DNA of 64,000 nucleotides from Cephalotus follicularis (lineage: Eukaryota > Streptophyta > Magnoliopsida > Oxalidales > Cephalotaceae). Position 1 is the first letter of the stretch. Each line of letters opens with the position of its first letter. The stretch is from positions 267,236-331,235 of the forward strand of contig BDDD01001496.1 of assembly GCA_001972305.1 (NCBI GenBank). The letters are read 5' to 3'. The notes beneath the pieces are model-generated. The model was not told the origin of the DNA. It did not search any database and was given only the letters and a program-made list of their open reading frames with translations. Below, in pieces: positions 43,996 to 54,981 of this stretch. Made by a program: the position numbers and the translations under genes.

Positions 43996-45929
43996 ATGAG
44001 AATGGGAAATGTGAGAGTAAGGAGAGAAAGAATTGACTTATATAGTCAATTCGATCAACTCTCTGAAACTCGGCCCAAAATCCCGACTATACATGCATGC
44101 GATCAATACAATATCAATAGGTATAAGAATACCTCAGTTCGATACAGTTCAGCACGGTCCAATACGGTACAATACGGTACGATGTATGCATGAACAGTAC
44201 CAAAGGGAATTCGGGTCGTCACATCACCGACGGTGGAAGAGGCGCTGAGAGCAAGCGGTGGCAGAAAATGCATCTGCTGCCAGGGAGAGAAGCAGGGAGA
44301 GAGAAGGAGAAAACGGGAGAGAGAGGAGAGGAGGCATACCAGGATGAGTGGACGCCACCAAATCAGCCACCGGCGCAAAGCGCCGGTCTTCTCTCCCAGC
44401 CAGAGCCCGCCCTTGCGCGCTGAATGCGTTTCACACGTTTTCTCCCCTTCCAAAAACGTTGTCGTGCGTTTTGTTGTGTGTGTGACAAAAGGAATAAAAA
44501 ATTCCTTTTAAGTCCCAAATGTCTCCTTTCTTTTAAATCAATTAAAATCCCTTTTTATTTTAAATCTCTTTCAATTTAATTTGTGTTTCTCTCCCAATTA
44601 ATTAAAGACTCTCTCTTCAATTAATTTGATTTAATAAAATTAAATCATGCTCCGGCATTTAAATCTCTTAATATATCAATAAGGAAAATTGTGGAGAGAG
44701 TAACAAACCACAAATGTCTAATTAATATATAGTAGTTAAAAAAAACTAGATTTACCACCAAGCGAGCATGTGCACAGCATGCGTCACTTTTCCAATAATC
44801 GGATGGGACCCGAAAGCCTGTCGATCTCCAGTATGATGATAAATTAACATAGCACCCCGTCATCTGGTACGACTACTTTAATAGTGACTGACTACTAGAA
44901 TAGCCCCAGTGTGATTTTCGGTCACCCCCTGGATCCGTGTATTACCACGTCTATCAATCAGGGACCGAATAGCCAGTCGCTTTATCCAGTCATCGGCATA
45001 TGTGTAGTGTTTTCCTCGTCATACGTAGCTCCGATCAACGGTCTAGGGTTTGGATGAATGTCACCCCTAGATTTAGCCTTGATATTATAAAATCCGTGAA
45101 TGCACTGAGACTAACGGCATACCTCTCATGGAAACCTCTCGTTTCCAGTCTGCCTTTTCCTAATCAGGACTTTAAAGTCTACAACCTACACAGATCAAAT
45201 AGAGCTGGTCACCCTCTACTCGGGTGTGACGATTCCTTGTTACGCGCTCTCTCATACATCTCAATGTAACTTCCACAAAACCCAAAGACAACCCTTTTTC
45301 CAGTATAAGGATAGTGCTGGGGAAGGCGAAAATCAAAGTCAAGCAGTCCCCGCACAATGTATACTAGCCACTCAGGTCAAAGGAACATCGTAGGCGTGGA
45401 CCTACTAGTCACCATAGACTATACACTACCGAGACCATAGGAACCCCTATTGACATGGGTATAGACTATCCAAATAGGAATCCCAGCATCATGCAACCAC
45501 GCACGCACCCCACATTTGCTTTAGGATAAATACCGAATGGTCCATGAGATGATCCATCCTCCCTCATTAGGAGCAAGCGTAATGTGACAAGTCTTTACCA
45601 CGGTTCTACAATGGCCCAAAGATTGTGAATCTATGACTTGGAACAAGTTTAGTCATAGGGAATAAGGATCTCAATCTCATGGCCTCCCTGGCGAGAGATC
45701 CAACCCTTTGATGTGACAGGGCAATATATGGCATACAGTTAATTAAGAATAATTATTCTGTTCCTTTTGGTTGGTTGGGATAAGCCATATATTCTTGCCA
45801 ATATAAATAAATTTGCACATATAACATAACTGGAACTAAGAACGTTGAATTAGAGTGTACATGTAGCCTCTCATGGCTTGCAGGGACACCCAATTCCAAC
45901 ACTTTGTACATATTTTTTGAGAAAAAATT

Positions 45930-47190
45930 CAATCTTATTGACATTTTTGAATTTGTACATCTTACAAAGAATCACTGGTAGTATTTCCTCAGATGCTTGG
46001 CATTCCAAGCTCTGCGAATCTCCCTGCCCCCAGAGTTTCAAGTTTGAATGTTCTTGGGCGGAGCACTCTCTTGACCTTGTATGGTCCTTCCCAATTATGA
46101 ACTAGCTTTCCTCTGGTACCGGTTGGATCTGCAATGGTTGAGTTGCGTAGGACTAGGTCTCATTCTCTTAGTTGCCGGGGGTGTACCCTTTTGTTATAGT
46201 AACGGCCCACCCTCTGTTGGTATGCTGCAACTTTGATAGTTGCCTTGTCTGTGAGCTTTTCCACTAAGTCGAGGAGGGTCCTCAACTCTTTTTCATTATT
46301 TTCTTCACTGAAATGTACAACTCTTGACGACTGTACACCAATCTCCATCGGTATCATAGCTTCAGCTACAAAACAAAGGCTATATGGGGACTCACCAGTT
46401 GTGATCCGAGGAGTGGTTCGATAGGCCCATAGTACACTTGGTAGCTCCTCTGTCCATCTTCCCTTGCTATGCTCCAAGCGCTTCTTCAAGTCCAAGATGA
46501 ATTCTCTGTTGATCACCTTGGCTTGACCATTGCTCTGGAGGTAGGCTACTGAGGCTAGCCTGTGCTCTATTCTCTATTCCTTGCAAAAATTATGGAAAGC
46601 CTCGCAATCGAACTGCTTCCCATTATTTGAGACTATTACTCTCGGGACTTCAAATATGCGGATGATCGATTTCCATACGAAACTCTTCGTGTTCTTCTCT
46701 GTGATCGTGGCCATGGGTTCAGCTTCTACCCACTTGGTTAAGTAGTCCACTGCCACAATGAGAAACTTCATCTGCCCCGTTGCCACCGCTAATGGTCCAA
46801 TGAAGTCCATCCCCCACTGTGCAAATGGCCACGGGGACATGATGAATGTCAGGGATTTTGAGGACCTCCTGCTTATATTGGCGTACCTTTGACATCTATC
46901 GCACTTCCTCACGAACTCTATGGCATCCTGGTGCATGGTAGGCCAGAAATAGCCCTGCCTCAATAATTTGTGGGACAAGGTTCTGCCCCCCGTGTGATTG
47001 CCACAAACTCCTTCATGGACTTCCCTTAGAGCATAATTGGCCTCTAGGGGGATCATACACCTCAGCCAAGGATAGAAGAAAGACATTTTGTAGAGGATCC
47101 CGTCTCGGAGCCGGTTTCTGTTTGCTCTATACACCAGTTTTCTTGCTTCAACCGGGTCCTCGGGCAGAATCCCATTCCTCAGCCAATTGA
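45930..47190 (-). pseudogene. Integrase of element B
   Basis: The frame 47428-46574 contains the HHCC zinc domain (CGNHTGGRTLSHKLLRQGYFW, CDRCQRYANIS) and the catalytic core from WGMDFIGPLAVATGQ through VDYLTKWVEAEPMATI, then VSNNGKQF. The catalytic D before NGKQF reads Asn (SNNG for SDNG), so the second acidic residue is lost. A later frame (46516-46160) holds WTEELPSVLWAYRTTPR, TGESPYSLCF and YYNKRVHP. The remaining GPY/F end is decayed, down to about 45930. Confidence 0.82.
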
Positions 47191-47199
47191 TAAATGGAG

Positions 47200-47740
47200 T
47201 CATCCAGATTGGCTCCTGTGGTGCATCTATGACCATCACATCCACCTCTGAGATAGTGGGCCTATCCAGGAAGTCCATCAGCACTGTTTTATTTTGTTGG
47301 AGCACCTCCGCTGTTGCTAATTTGGACAACTGGTTAGTTCGGGCATTTTCTACTCTGGGCACCTTCAAGACTCTAATCGTTTGAAGGGCAGACTTCAAAC
47401 TCTGAAAGTATGTTAAGTACTTAGCCATGGAGTCTTATCTGGCTTCAGACTCGCCACTTTCCAAACCAATTACTAGCTGGGAATCACTGGAGGCTTCTAT
47501 TTTTTGAGCTTCCAAGTGCTTCGTGATTGTCAGCCCAACGATCAGAGCTTCCCACTCAGGCTCATTGTTTGTGGCCTTGAATCTAAACCACAGAGCATAC
47601 TCTATGGTCCACCCATCTGGACTTATGAACACGACGCAGGATAAGCCATCCACGGACAACTTCCACAACCCCTTCTCTTCTTCAGATGTGTCTTCTTCCA
47701 TACACTCTGTAAGTGTATGATCTCCTATAAAATCTGCCAA
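47200..47740 (-). pseudogene. Second (archaeal-like) RNase H of element B
   Basis: The frame 47740-47435 has WKLSVDGLS (first acidic residue), NNEPEWEALIVGLTI (Glu) and SSDSQLVIG (Asp), the extra RNase H that Tat elements carry between the retroviral-type RNase H and integrase. It is known from published work on Tat pol. The frame breaks at 47435 and continues in the 47428 frame (LKVPRVENARTNQLSKLA). Confidence 0.75.
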
Positions 47741-47743
47741 GAC

Positions 47744-49421
47744 CTATGATTTTATTACTGGTCTGGCTTCAAACTTTACATCATACTCGCCCAATTTGAC
47801 CGACCACTTGATCAGCCTTCTCGAGAGGTCTGGCTTTGCTAGTACTTGTCTCAGTGGTTGGTCGGACAAGACCTTGATAGTATGGGCTTGGAAGTACAGC
47901 CTTAATTTCCTTGCTGCTATGATCAGAGCATAAGTGAATTTTTCTACCTCTGGATACCTCCCCTCAGCATCGTTCAAGGCTTTGCTGACATAGTACACTG
48001 GCCTATGAACTTTCTCCTATTCTCTAACAAGCACTGCACTCACTGCGCCTGTTGTTGCCGCAAGGTTATGTACAGGTCTTCCCCGTCCTTAGGTTTTGAT
48101 ATCAGAGGAGGGAAAGACAGGTATTCCTTCAACTTGTCGAAAGCTGCTTGACATTCATCTGACCAAGAGAACCCCTTATGATCTCTTAATACCTTGAAGA
48201 AAGGGAGACACTTCTTTGTTGACTTTGAAACAAACCTGCTCAGGGCTGTTATTCTTCCTTTCAATATCTGTATAACCCTGATAGTCTGAGGATGTCTCAT
48301 GCTCTGCACTACTGAAATTTTCTCCGGGTTGGCCTCTATTCCCTTGGTTGAGACCATGAACCCAAGGAACTTACCAGAGGTGACGCCAAAAGTACACTTG
48401 GAGAGATTGAGCTTCATTTTATATCTCCTTAACACCCCAAAAGTTTCCTCCAAGTCTTTAATGTGGGGGCTCCTTGTTGGCATCTTGATGAGTATGTTGT
48501 CAATATAAACCTCCATGTTTTCCCGATCTGAGACTCAAAGATCTTGTTGACCAACCGTTGGTAGGTTGCCCCGACATTCTTCAATCCAAAGGGCATGACT
48601 TTGTAACAGTACATGTCTCTGTCGGTGATGAAGGATGTCTTGTTATCGTCGGGCCCATACATGGGGATTTGATTTTACTCTAAGTAGGCATCAGAGAAGC
48701 TTAACATTCTATACCCCGAGGTTGCATCCACCAACTGATCAATATTTGGGAGAGGGAAGTGATCATTGGGACAAGCTTTGTTGAGGTCCGTGAAATCAAT
48801 GCACATCCTCCACTTTCCGTTTGCTTTCTTGACTAAGACCGGGTTCGCCAGCCAGTCAAAATAGTGCACTTCCCTGATGAACCCCACTTGTAACAGCTTG
48901 CTCACCTCCTCTGCTATTACTTGCTACCTTTCAGGAGAGAAGTTCTTTTTCTTCTGCCTGGTCAGAGGCCTCACAGGATCCACACTTAGCTTATGCACCA
49001 TCACTTCTGGGTTGATCCCAGGGACCTCCTCTGCCGACCAAGCGAATACATCTTTATTGTTTCCAAGGAACGTTATAAGTTCCCATTTCTCCACCTCTCC
49101 AAGTTGTGAGCCAACTTGGATGATTTTTCCATCATTTCCCTCCTCCAAGGGCACCTGTAACACTTCTTCCATAGGTTGAGGATGATCGGGTTCCACATCC
49201 CCTCTGAGCTCCACATTTGCTATGGACAAGGCCTTCTCCTTCCCCTTGTCCATCACGACAGATTTGTAGCACTGTCTTGCTACCTGTTGATCTCCTCTGA
49301 CTTCCCCCACGCCAAACCTTGTTGGGAATTTCATCACTAAGTGTCTCGTAGACACTATTGCTTCCGACAAGTTCAAACCTAGACGCCCGATTATAGCATT
49401 GTACGGGCTTGGTGTGTCCAC
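47744..49421 (-). pseudogene. Reverse transcriptase and first RNase H of element B
   Basis: RT is split over frames 49421-48924 ([19 protein letters not shown]), 48905-48675 (WLANPVLVKKANGKWRMCIDFTDLNKACPND) and 48662-48429 (CYKVMPFGLKNVGATYQRLVNKIF). The 48516-48040 frame begins with the catalytic box, which reads YIDN instead of YIDD, removing a metal-binding Asp. RNase H continues in 47998-47744 (YPEVEKFTYALI, KWSVKLGEYDVKFEA). At least four frame breaks are present. Confidence 0.84.
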
Positions 49422-49439
49422 TACCAGGATGTCATCTGC

Positions 49440-49760
49440 ACCTGGGTCTGACGTGGGGACGTGCCTACAACCACGGACAGATCGATGGATCCCAGAGGAT
49501 GGACCATCTCCCCTACAAATCCAAGCAGCGGGGTCTTCACGGGCCTGAGCTGATCGGTCGATATGTTTAGCTGATATTATGCATGTTTATACAAGATATC
49601 GGTCGAGCTCCTACTATCAATTAGGATCCTCTTCATAGTGAAAAGTTCCACCAGAAGAGTTACAACCACTGGATCATCATGAGGGAGACGTACTCCCTCG
49701 TAGTCCGCCTCGGAGAAGGATATCACCTCCTTATCTCCGTCAATCTTTATCCTCTTGCCA
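49440..49760 (-). pseudogene. Aspartic protease of element B
   Basis: Around 49630-49585 the minus strand encodes [16 protein letters not shown]. The active-site Gly of DSG is Arg, so the protease should be inactive. The surrounding frame is broken by stops, one in the segment corresponding to the family's flap region. Confidence 0.68.
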
Positions 49761-49879
49761 TGTTGAATCTGTTACACTGTAAGGGATTGCCTTCCATAGG
49801 CCTTTCTAGTATTTTTATGGTCGCCACCAGACGTGACCCCTCCAGAGATGGTGTGGATGACACCTCTGGGTTGATGCTA

Positions 49880-52800
49880 CTACTCCTCCAGCAGCTGTGG
49901 AGCTTCTTCTCTGTGCTCCCTCCTTTGCTGAGGAGCGTTCCTATCCACATACTTGTGTAGGTGCCCCTTGCGAATCAGGTCTTCTATCTGATTCTTTAGC
50001 TGCCTGCACTCCTCGGTATCGTGCCCGTGGTCACGATGGTATCGGCAATACTTTTCCGTGTCCCTCTTCTCAGCTAAGGATCTCATTGGTGCAGGGCATT
50101 GAATGGAGACCTTATTTTTCTCCACCGTAAGTATCCTGGTACGAGACTCCAGGAGAGGGGCGAAATTATTATATGCCGGGATGGGTCCCCTCCCCTTGGT
50201 GTCTCCTCTCTCCTAGAGAGCTTGTGCCTGAGGTCAGACATCTCTTTCCTCTTCTCTTTCTTGTCGGGAGTATTTTGTGAATGCTCCTCTTTCTCCTCCT
50301 GATGGCCCGACCAGGATGTTTTCAGTTTCCTGGCTGCCATCCCCTCCTCGACATTGATATACCTCTCTGCTCTTCTCAGCAGCTCCGTCATATCTGTCGC
50401 GGGCTTCTTCAGCAGAGAGAAAGTGAAGGGGGAGTTGTTCTTCAACCTACTGTTCAAAAATGCTAGAGCGAAGGTGACACGCCCGGACCCAACCAGCTGG
50501 AATCTGTCACGCCCACTATGAGGCCAACCCTCTCCTTAGAGACTCACCTCATATGTTCAACAGAACAGAGTTCATAATGCATTTTTTTTAAACAGAAGAA
50601 TTTCTTCAAAACCATTAAATAAACAGAAAATTTTCTTTGAAAAACTTGAAAATAATTATAACTCTTAAATTTTTACGAAAATCGGGCATGTAGTATTCGT
50701 TTATCAGACTATGCCCCCTGTAAATAAAAACACAGTTTATAAAATGGGCTCAGCCCTCAGCAACCACACTCCTGAAGGAGGAAACAGTTTATAAAATGGA
50801 CTCAACCCTCAGCAGACCACAATTTAAATAGAAAACAAGTATGGGTTAGGCTATGCCTCAACCATATTATCAAAACTTAAAACCTGAATAGGGCTCAGCC
50901 CTTTTTAAACAAAACCATAAAACATTTATCTAAAAACATAAGTAATGCAGAAATTTAAATGCTAATGTCGTTAATGATATGCAAGTTGACTCTGGCGAGT
51001 ATGCCCTTGTGATCTCACCTCAACAGACTGACTGACTCCAGTTGACAGAGCTCAGTAGACTAACTTGTCAGAACTAAAAACAGAAAACAGATGAGGGGTT
51101 AGTCCACAGGACTGGTGAGATGGAACAAAAAGACTCCGTAAAGTTTTGCTCACATATAAATATCTTTGCAGAAATGTTACAACCAAAAGTATAAAATAAA
51201 ACTTAAACTGAATTTCAGAAACATAATGAAAATCAGAAACAGTATAAAACTTTAAAATCCGAATCATAAACAGATTCAGTAGAAATTCAGATCATTTCCT
51301 TCAAACAGATTTAAAATCATCAGAAATTTCAGATATATATATCATAATTAACAGAGTTTAAGCAGAATAAATATATAATGATGCAATGGGTTTACTAGGT
51401 AAGGGTGACGTCTGGGCCCCGTCGGGCCGAACGTCCAGCAGAAATAGTGGCGATGACACCGTCGTGTCAAATCATCAACAGAAGGTCATACACGTGTAGA
51501 CAAAGCCTCTCATGGGCATCAGAAATGTAACTAATACAATACTAGTATTACCAGTATATCGTAACATACTTAAACAGATATCAGAAACACAAAATTCACA
51601 AATACTTCAAAAAAGGTTTAAAACAGATTCAAACGGATACAGAAATCATTACCGTATCAAAATAGACTTAAAACAGATTTCAAACAGATATAGAAATCAT
51701 TTTTCTTTCAAATACAGATATAACTGAAAATATCGTCATACTATGACCATCATCATGCGAGCGTTTGTAAAACATTTAAAAGAGTATATTTGACCTTAAA
51801 ACTTACACATTTTTCAGAATAGAAATAGATCCAGATTCATTCAGATACGGAAATCAATAAGTAAAACGTTTCAAACATTCAAACCATTAAAAAGAACTCC
51901 AAAGTTAAAATATTAAAGAAAAGTGTTCCACTCACAGAACAAATGAGCAAGTCCCTCGACTGGTCGCCTCTATGGCCGACCTCAATAGCAGGATCCTCTG
52001 CCAACAGACAGACAACAGACTATTAGACTCAAACACGTACTAAGACGTGAAATACTTTATGCAATGAGATGCGTGCAGATGTCGGAAAACTATAACAGAT
52101 CAAAACGGTCATCAGCAGTAGAAGTCTGATTAATAAAACATCGTTTAAACATTCAATTTAAACACACTTTCGAAATCATTTAAAACTAGTCCCAGTGGTT
52201 TTCTAGGTTATCTAATTTTGAATTGATTATACAATTCAAGCTCATATATATATTTATATATATATATAATAGAAACATATACAGATACAGATACAGAATT
52301 ACATAATTCAACAGATAACAGAACTAACAGATAAAAGTTCAAAATTTACCGAAATCAGACGGAACGGAATACAGAGCAGAAATTCTGCAGCGGAACTGGA
52401 ACGGATTACGTCTACACAAAAACGGAGTCAGAAAGCTAGAAGTGTCTGAACGCGCTGTCAGAAACTGCAGGCACGTGGGCCCACTCGCCTCCACTGGCCG
52501 GCGGGTGTCAGCCACTTGCGATCGTCGGTCAGCAGCAGAAAAGGTCAGGTCTGGTACGCTAGAGGACGGGGATCATGGATCTAAGGCGCGTTGGTCACGG
52601 CGTTGCCTCATCTGGCCGAAACGGACGAGTTTACCGCGGTTGCCTTCGCCGCCTATCTGCGCTGTCAGCGTCGTCACGGGTCGAGGCTGGTGGCGTTCGA
52701 TTCTCCGCAATGCCAGGATGCCGAATCTGGGCTCGCTTTGCAGTGATGGTCACCGAAGACGGTGGATCGACGCAAAACAGAGGCGGAGAGAGAAGTGCTC

Positions 52801-52962
52801 GTTGTGGGCGCACGGCACGGTTGCCGGTGCCGGGGTGGGTGGGGTGTGCTTGGGAGACTGAGGCAGTCCCGTCGGTGCCTTCACCGGCGTTGGTTCGGCA
52901 GTGACGCAGGTGGCAGAAGGCAGAAGGCAGAGAGAGAATAAGAGAGATGAGAGAGAAATCGG

Positions 52963-53005
<43 letters not shown>

Positions 53006-54434
53006 GAGTTAAAATGGCATTTTTCCCATAAATATCTATATGTATTCAACCATAACATATTGGTTTTTGTCCAGAATTTAACCGATACGGACAGAAATTG
53101 GATGTTTAGGACATACCACTTGGCTTACTTTCTGAATTTAGCAGTCATTTCAGTAAAACATCATTTCATTTAAAGCAATGAAACATTTATTTATTAGGTA
53201 GATAAACCATCAGAAATAAAACCACGCTGGTAAAATCTTATTAATGGCGTGATGCATATGTCATGAATGCCAGAAAAAACAGACAAACAAACAGACAGGA
53301 TGCCACATAGGCTCCACAGACACAGACCGTACTAGGACACGGATGTCACAGAAGGACGGCTCCAGATCTTTCACTGTGAGAGACTCCTTGTTGAATCTGG
53401 TGAGGTAGTCTCTTAGTGATTCATCTTTCCCCACGTTGATCAGATGGGTGGAGTTTCTCCTCTGTGTGGCGCTGTTAAGGAATTTGGTGACGAACAACTC
53501 TGCAAACTGATTAAAATTTCCACGGGACCCTCTGCCATGGTAGAATACCAAGACTGGGCAGCTCCAGTCAATGTTGCTGGGAATCCTCTTCAAAGCGTGG
53601 CATCTGAGGCCTGGTACACCAACATGGTTTGGATGTAGGTGCGCACATGTTGGATGGGATCCGTGGACCCATCATACTACTGGAGACTCAGGAACCGGAA
53701 TCCACTAGGGATACGCTCCTTCATGATCTCTGGCGTGAAGGGGTTGGCACTAATGTTGCGTATCTCAGCCAGATATCCCCTTGGCTGCTCGGCTCCTCGG
53801 CTCCTCTTCTCCATCTTCGTAAGCTTTCTGTTCATTGCTTGCTCAACGTCCTCAATGTTCCTAGCCCTGCTAGAAACCTGTGACTCCCCCACCAGTGTGG
53901 TTGTGTGGCCCATCCTGCTCCCTCGCACCGTACCAGTCCTACGCGAGGCATTGGAGCACACCCGCATCTCCTCAGCACCCCCTGGCGATCCACTTCCATC
54001 CCTTGGTACTCGGAGTGTTATGGCCGGGGATTGTTTTGATTTCGGACAGTTGAGGACTCTACCCTCTGAGATATTTTAATCTCAGTTCTTCTCCTCAGGG
54101 GTGTATCAACCCCTGACTGCCTTAGGGGGAGTAGGCCCCTTTGCGGGTTTCGCCTTTGCCCACGGGGGCGTTGGTTCACCTGGGCCAGCCTCTGTGGTCC
54201 AGATTGTCCTCGGATCACTGGTTGAGCAGGTCTGGCCTGATTTTGGTTGGCTAAACTGGTAGCCAACAGGTTGGTGAGGCGCTCCACTCCTTGGAGCAGC
54301 TGAGTGAATTGCTCCCCAGTAATGGAAGCTCGCTCGGCAGTGGCAGCAACTTGGCCGGTGGAAGTTGGGTTGTTTCCAATAGCAGTCTGGCTGCCATCAA
54401 GGGCGGAAGGGTTGTTATTCTTTCTTGGAGGCAT
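49880..54434 (-). pseudogene. gag of element B, split by a solo LTR
   Basis: Start at MPPRKNNNPS (54434). Capsid pieces lie at 53967-53677 (IPSGFRFLSLQ) and 53593-53351 (AELFVTKFLNSATQRRNS, DESLRDYLTRFNKESL), and after the insertion at 50474-50083 (FTFSLLKKPATDM). The Cys/His segment CRYHRDHGHDTEEC lies in the frame 50125-49880, which is characteristic of Tat Gag. The insertion at 50475-53350 and several frameshifts break it. Confidence 0.82.
50475..53350 (-). mobile_element. Gypsy solo LTR inserted in gag of element B
   Basis: A 2876-bp LTR with plus-strand ends TGACACGCCC and GGATGTCACA, flanked by exact GAAGG (50470-50474 and 53351-53355). The gag frame is homologous to element A on both sides. 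TATA-like 'ataaatatctatatg' is near 53027-53041 (minus sense), with a GA microsatellite at 52973-52996. The AT-rich body contains a GC-rich block at 52430-52920 with short frames that resemble nothing I recognise. No internal domain, so solo. Confidence 0.92.
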
Positions 54435-54461
54435 GATTCTTGATAGCTTTTCGTTGCGTTT

Positions 54462-54479
54462 CCCACAGAATGTGCCAAC
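54462..54479 (-). other. Primer-binding-site-like sequence of element B
   Basis: On the minus strand, directly after the LTR end (CATCAACA), the sequence reads TGTTGGCACATTCTGTGGG. It resembles a decayed form of the TTGGCGCC-type site used by Tat elements. The match is imperfect and the tRNA is not assigned. Confidence 0.45.
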
Positions 54480-54480
54480 A

Positions 54481-54976
54481 TGTTGATGCAAAAATTATTT
54501 CTTCAACAGTATCCTGCGTGAAGGACTTTGATTTATTGGAGGAAACGCTGAGATATGCCCGAGAAGAAGATTTGATAGTGATTATAGTCCCTGCACAAGT
54601 GAACAAACGGGTCATAGGTCCAGGAGGTTGAACTCTGGGGGACACTCTGATGCTTAAGTTAGACACTGCACAAAGAATTCAAGATTCTTTAGAATGTAAA
54701 AATGGTTGACCTGGTTAATGTCGTTGATTCTAGTATTTATAGCCCCGGAATGTAACTGCTAAGCATGGATTTCGGAGTTGATGTGTATCCCCTAAGGAAA
54801 TGTCCGAGGATCACAGACATTTCCCCGATCTCCACCAGATTTAGCACCATTATGCCATTATGCGTGTTTCTCCTTGTGAGTAACGCCTGACTATGTGTCT
54901 GGGCCTCTGGAGGACATCTGTCCCAATCGCCCGAGGACACGTGGCAAAGTTTATGGGTTAAATTTTACCCGTATCA
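54481..54976 (-). repeat. Element B 5' LTR
   Basis: A 496-bp partner of 36181-36668, ending CCGTATCA. It has a local duplication ('ccattatgccattatg' near 54848) that accounts for most of the length difference. Confidence 0.9.
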
Positions 54977-54981
54977 GTTAT

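Larger units (their letters stand above)
41793..44223 (-). mobile_element. Gypsy solo LTR nested in the Copia-like solo LTR
   Basis: A 2431-bp LTR flanked by exact TCACC (41788-41792 and 44224-44228). Plus-strand ends are TGTAACACCCCG and GTCGTCACA, so the minus strand starts TGTGACGACCCG, a common gypsy LTR opening. TATA-like TATATAAG lies at 44036-44043 (minus sense). A GA microsatellite is at 43963-43998, a GACGTCGATGTC array at 43185-43520, and a tandem duplication at 42838-43060. There is no internal domain. Confidence 0.9.
40983..45901. mobile_element. Solo LTR with TGTTGG...CCAACA ends (Copia-like) in element B, itself interrupted
   Basis: Flanked by an exact duplication CTTTG (40978-40982 and 45902-45906). 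Ends TGTTGGAAACC and AATTCCAACA. Removing the nested LTR at 41793-44223 and its duplication leaves about 2.48 kb. The left and right ends are not copies of each other, and no primer site or coding domain is found, so it reads as a solo LTR rather than a full element. Long-LTR Copia (SIRE-like) origin is a guess from the termini; orientation is uncertain, probably minus. Confidence 0.8.
36181..54976 (-). mobile_element. Element B: Tat-lineage Ty3/gypsy retrotransposon with three nested insertions
   Basis: LTRs at 36181-36668 and 54481-54976, flanked by GTTAA (36176-36180) and GTTAT (54977-54981), a one-mismatch target duplication. The order on the minus strand is gag, protease, RT, RNase H, second RNase H, integrase; an antisense gene lies on the plus strand at 37208-40024. 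Removing 40983-45901 and 50475-53350 plus one duplication each leaves about 11 kb, close to element A in size and layout. Confidence 0.9.

Noticed and set aside
52442..52904. Two overlapping frames (139 and 109 residues)
   Set aside because: They lie in the GC-rich block of a solo LTR, overlap each other in different phases, and have no recognised domain.
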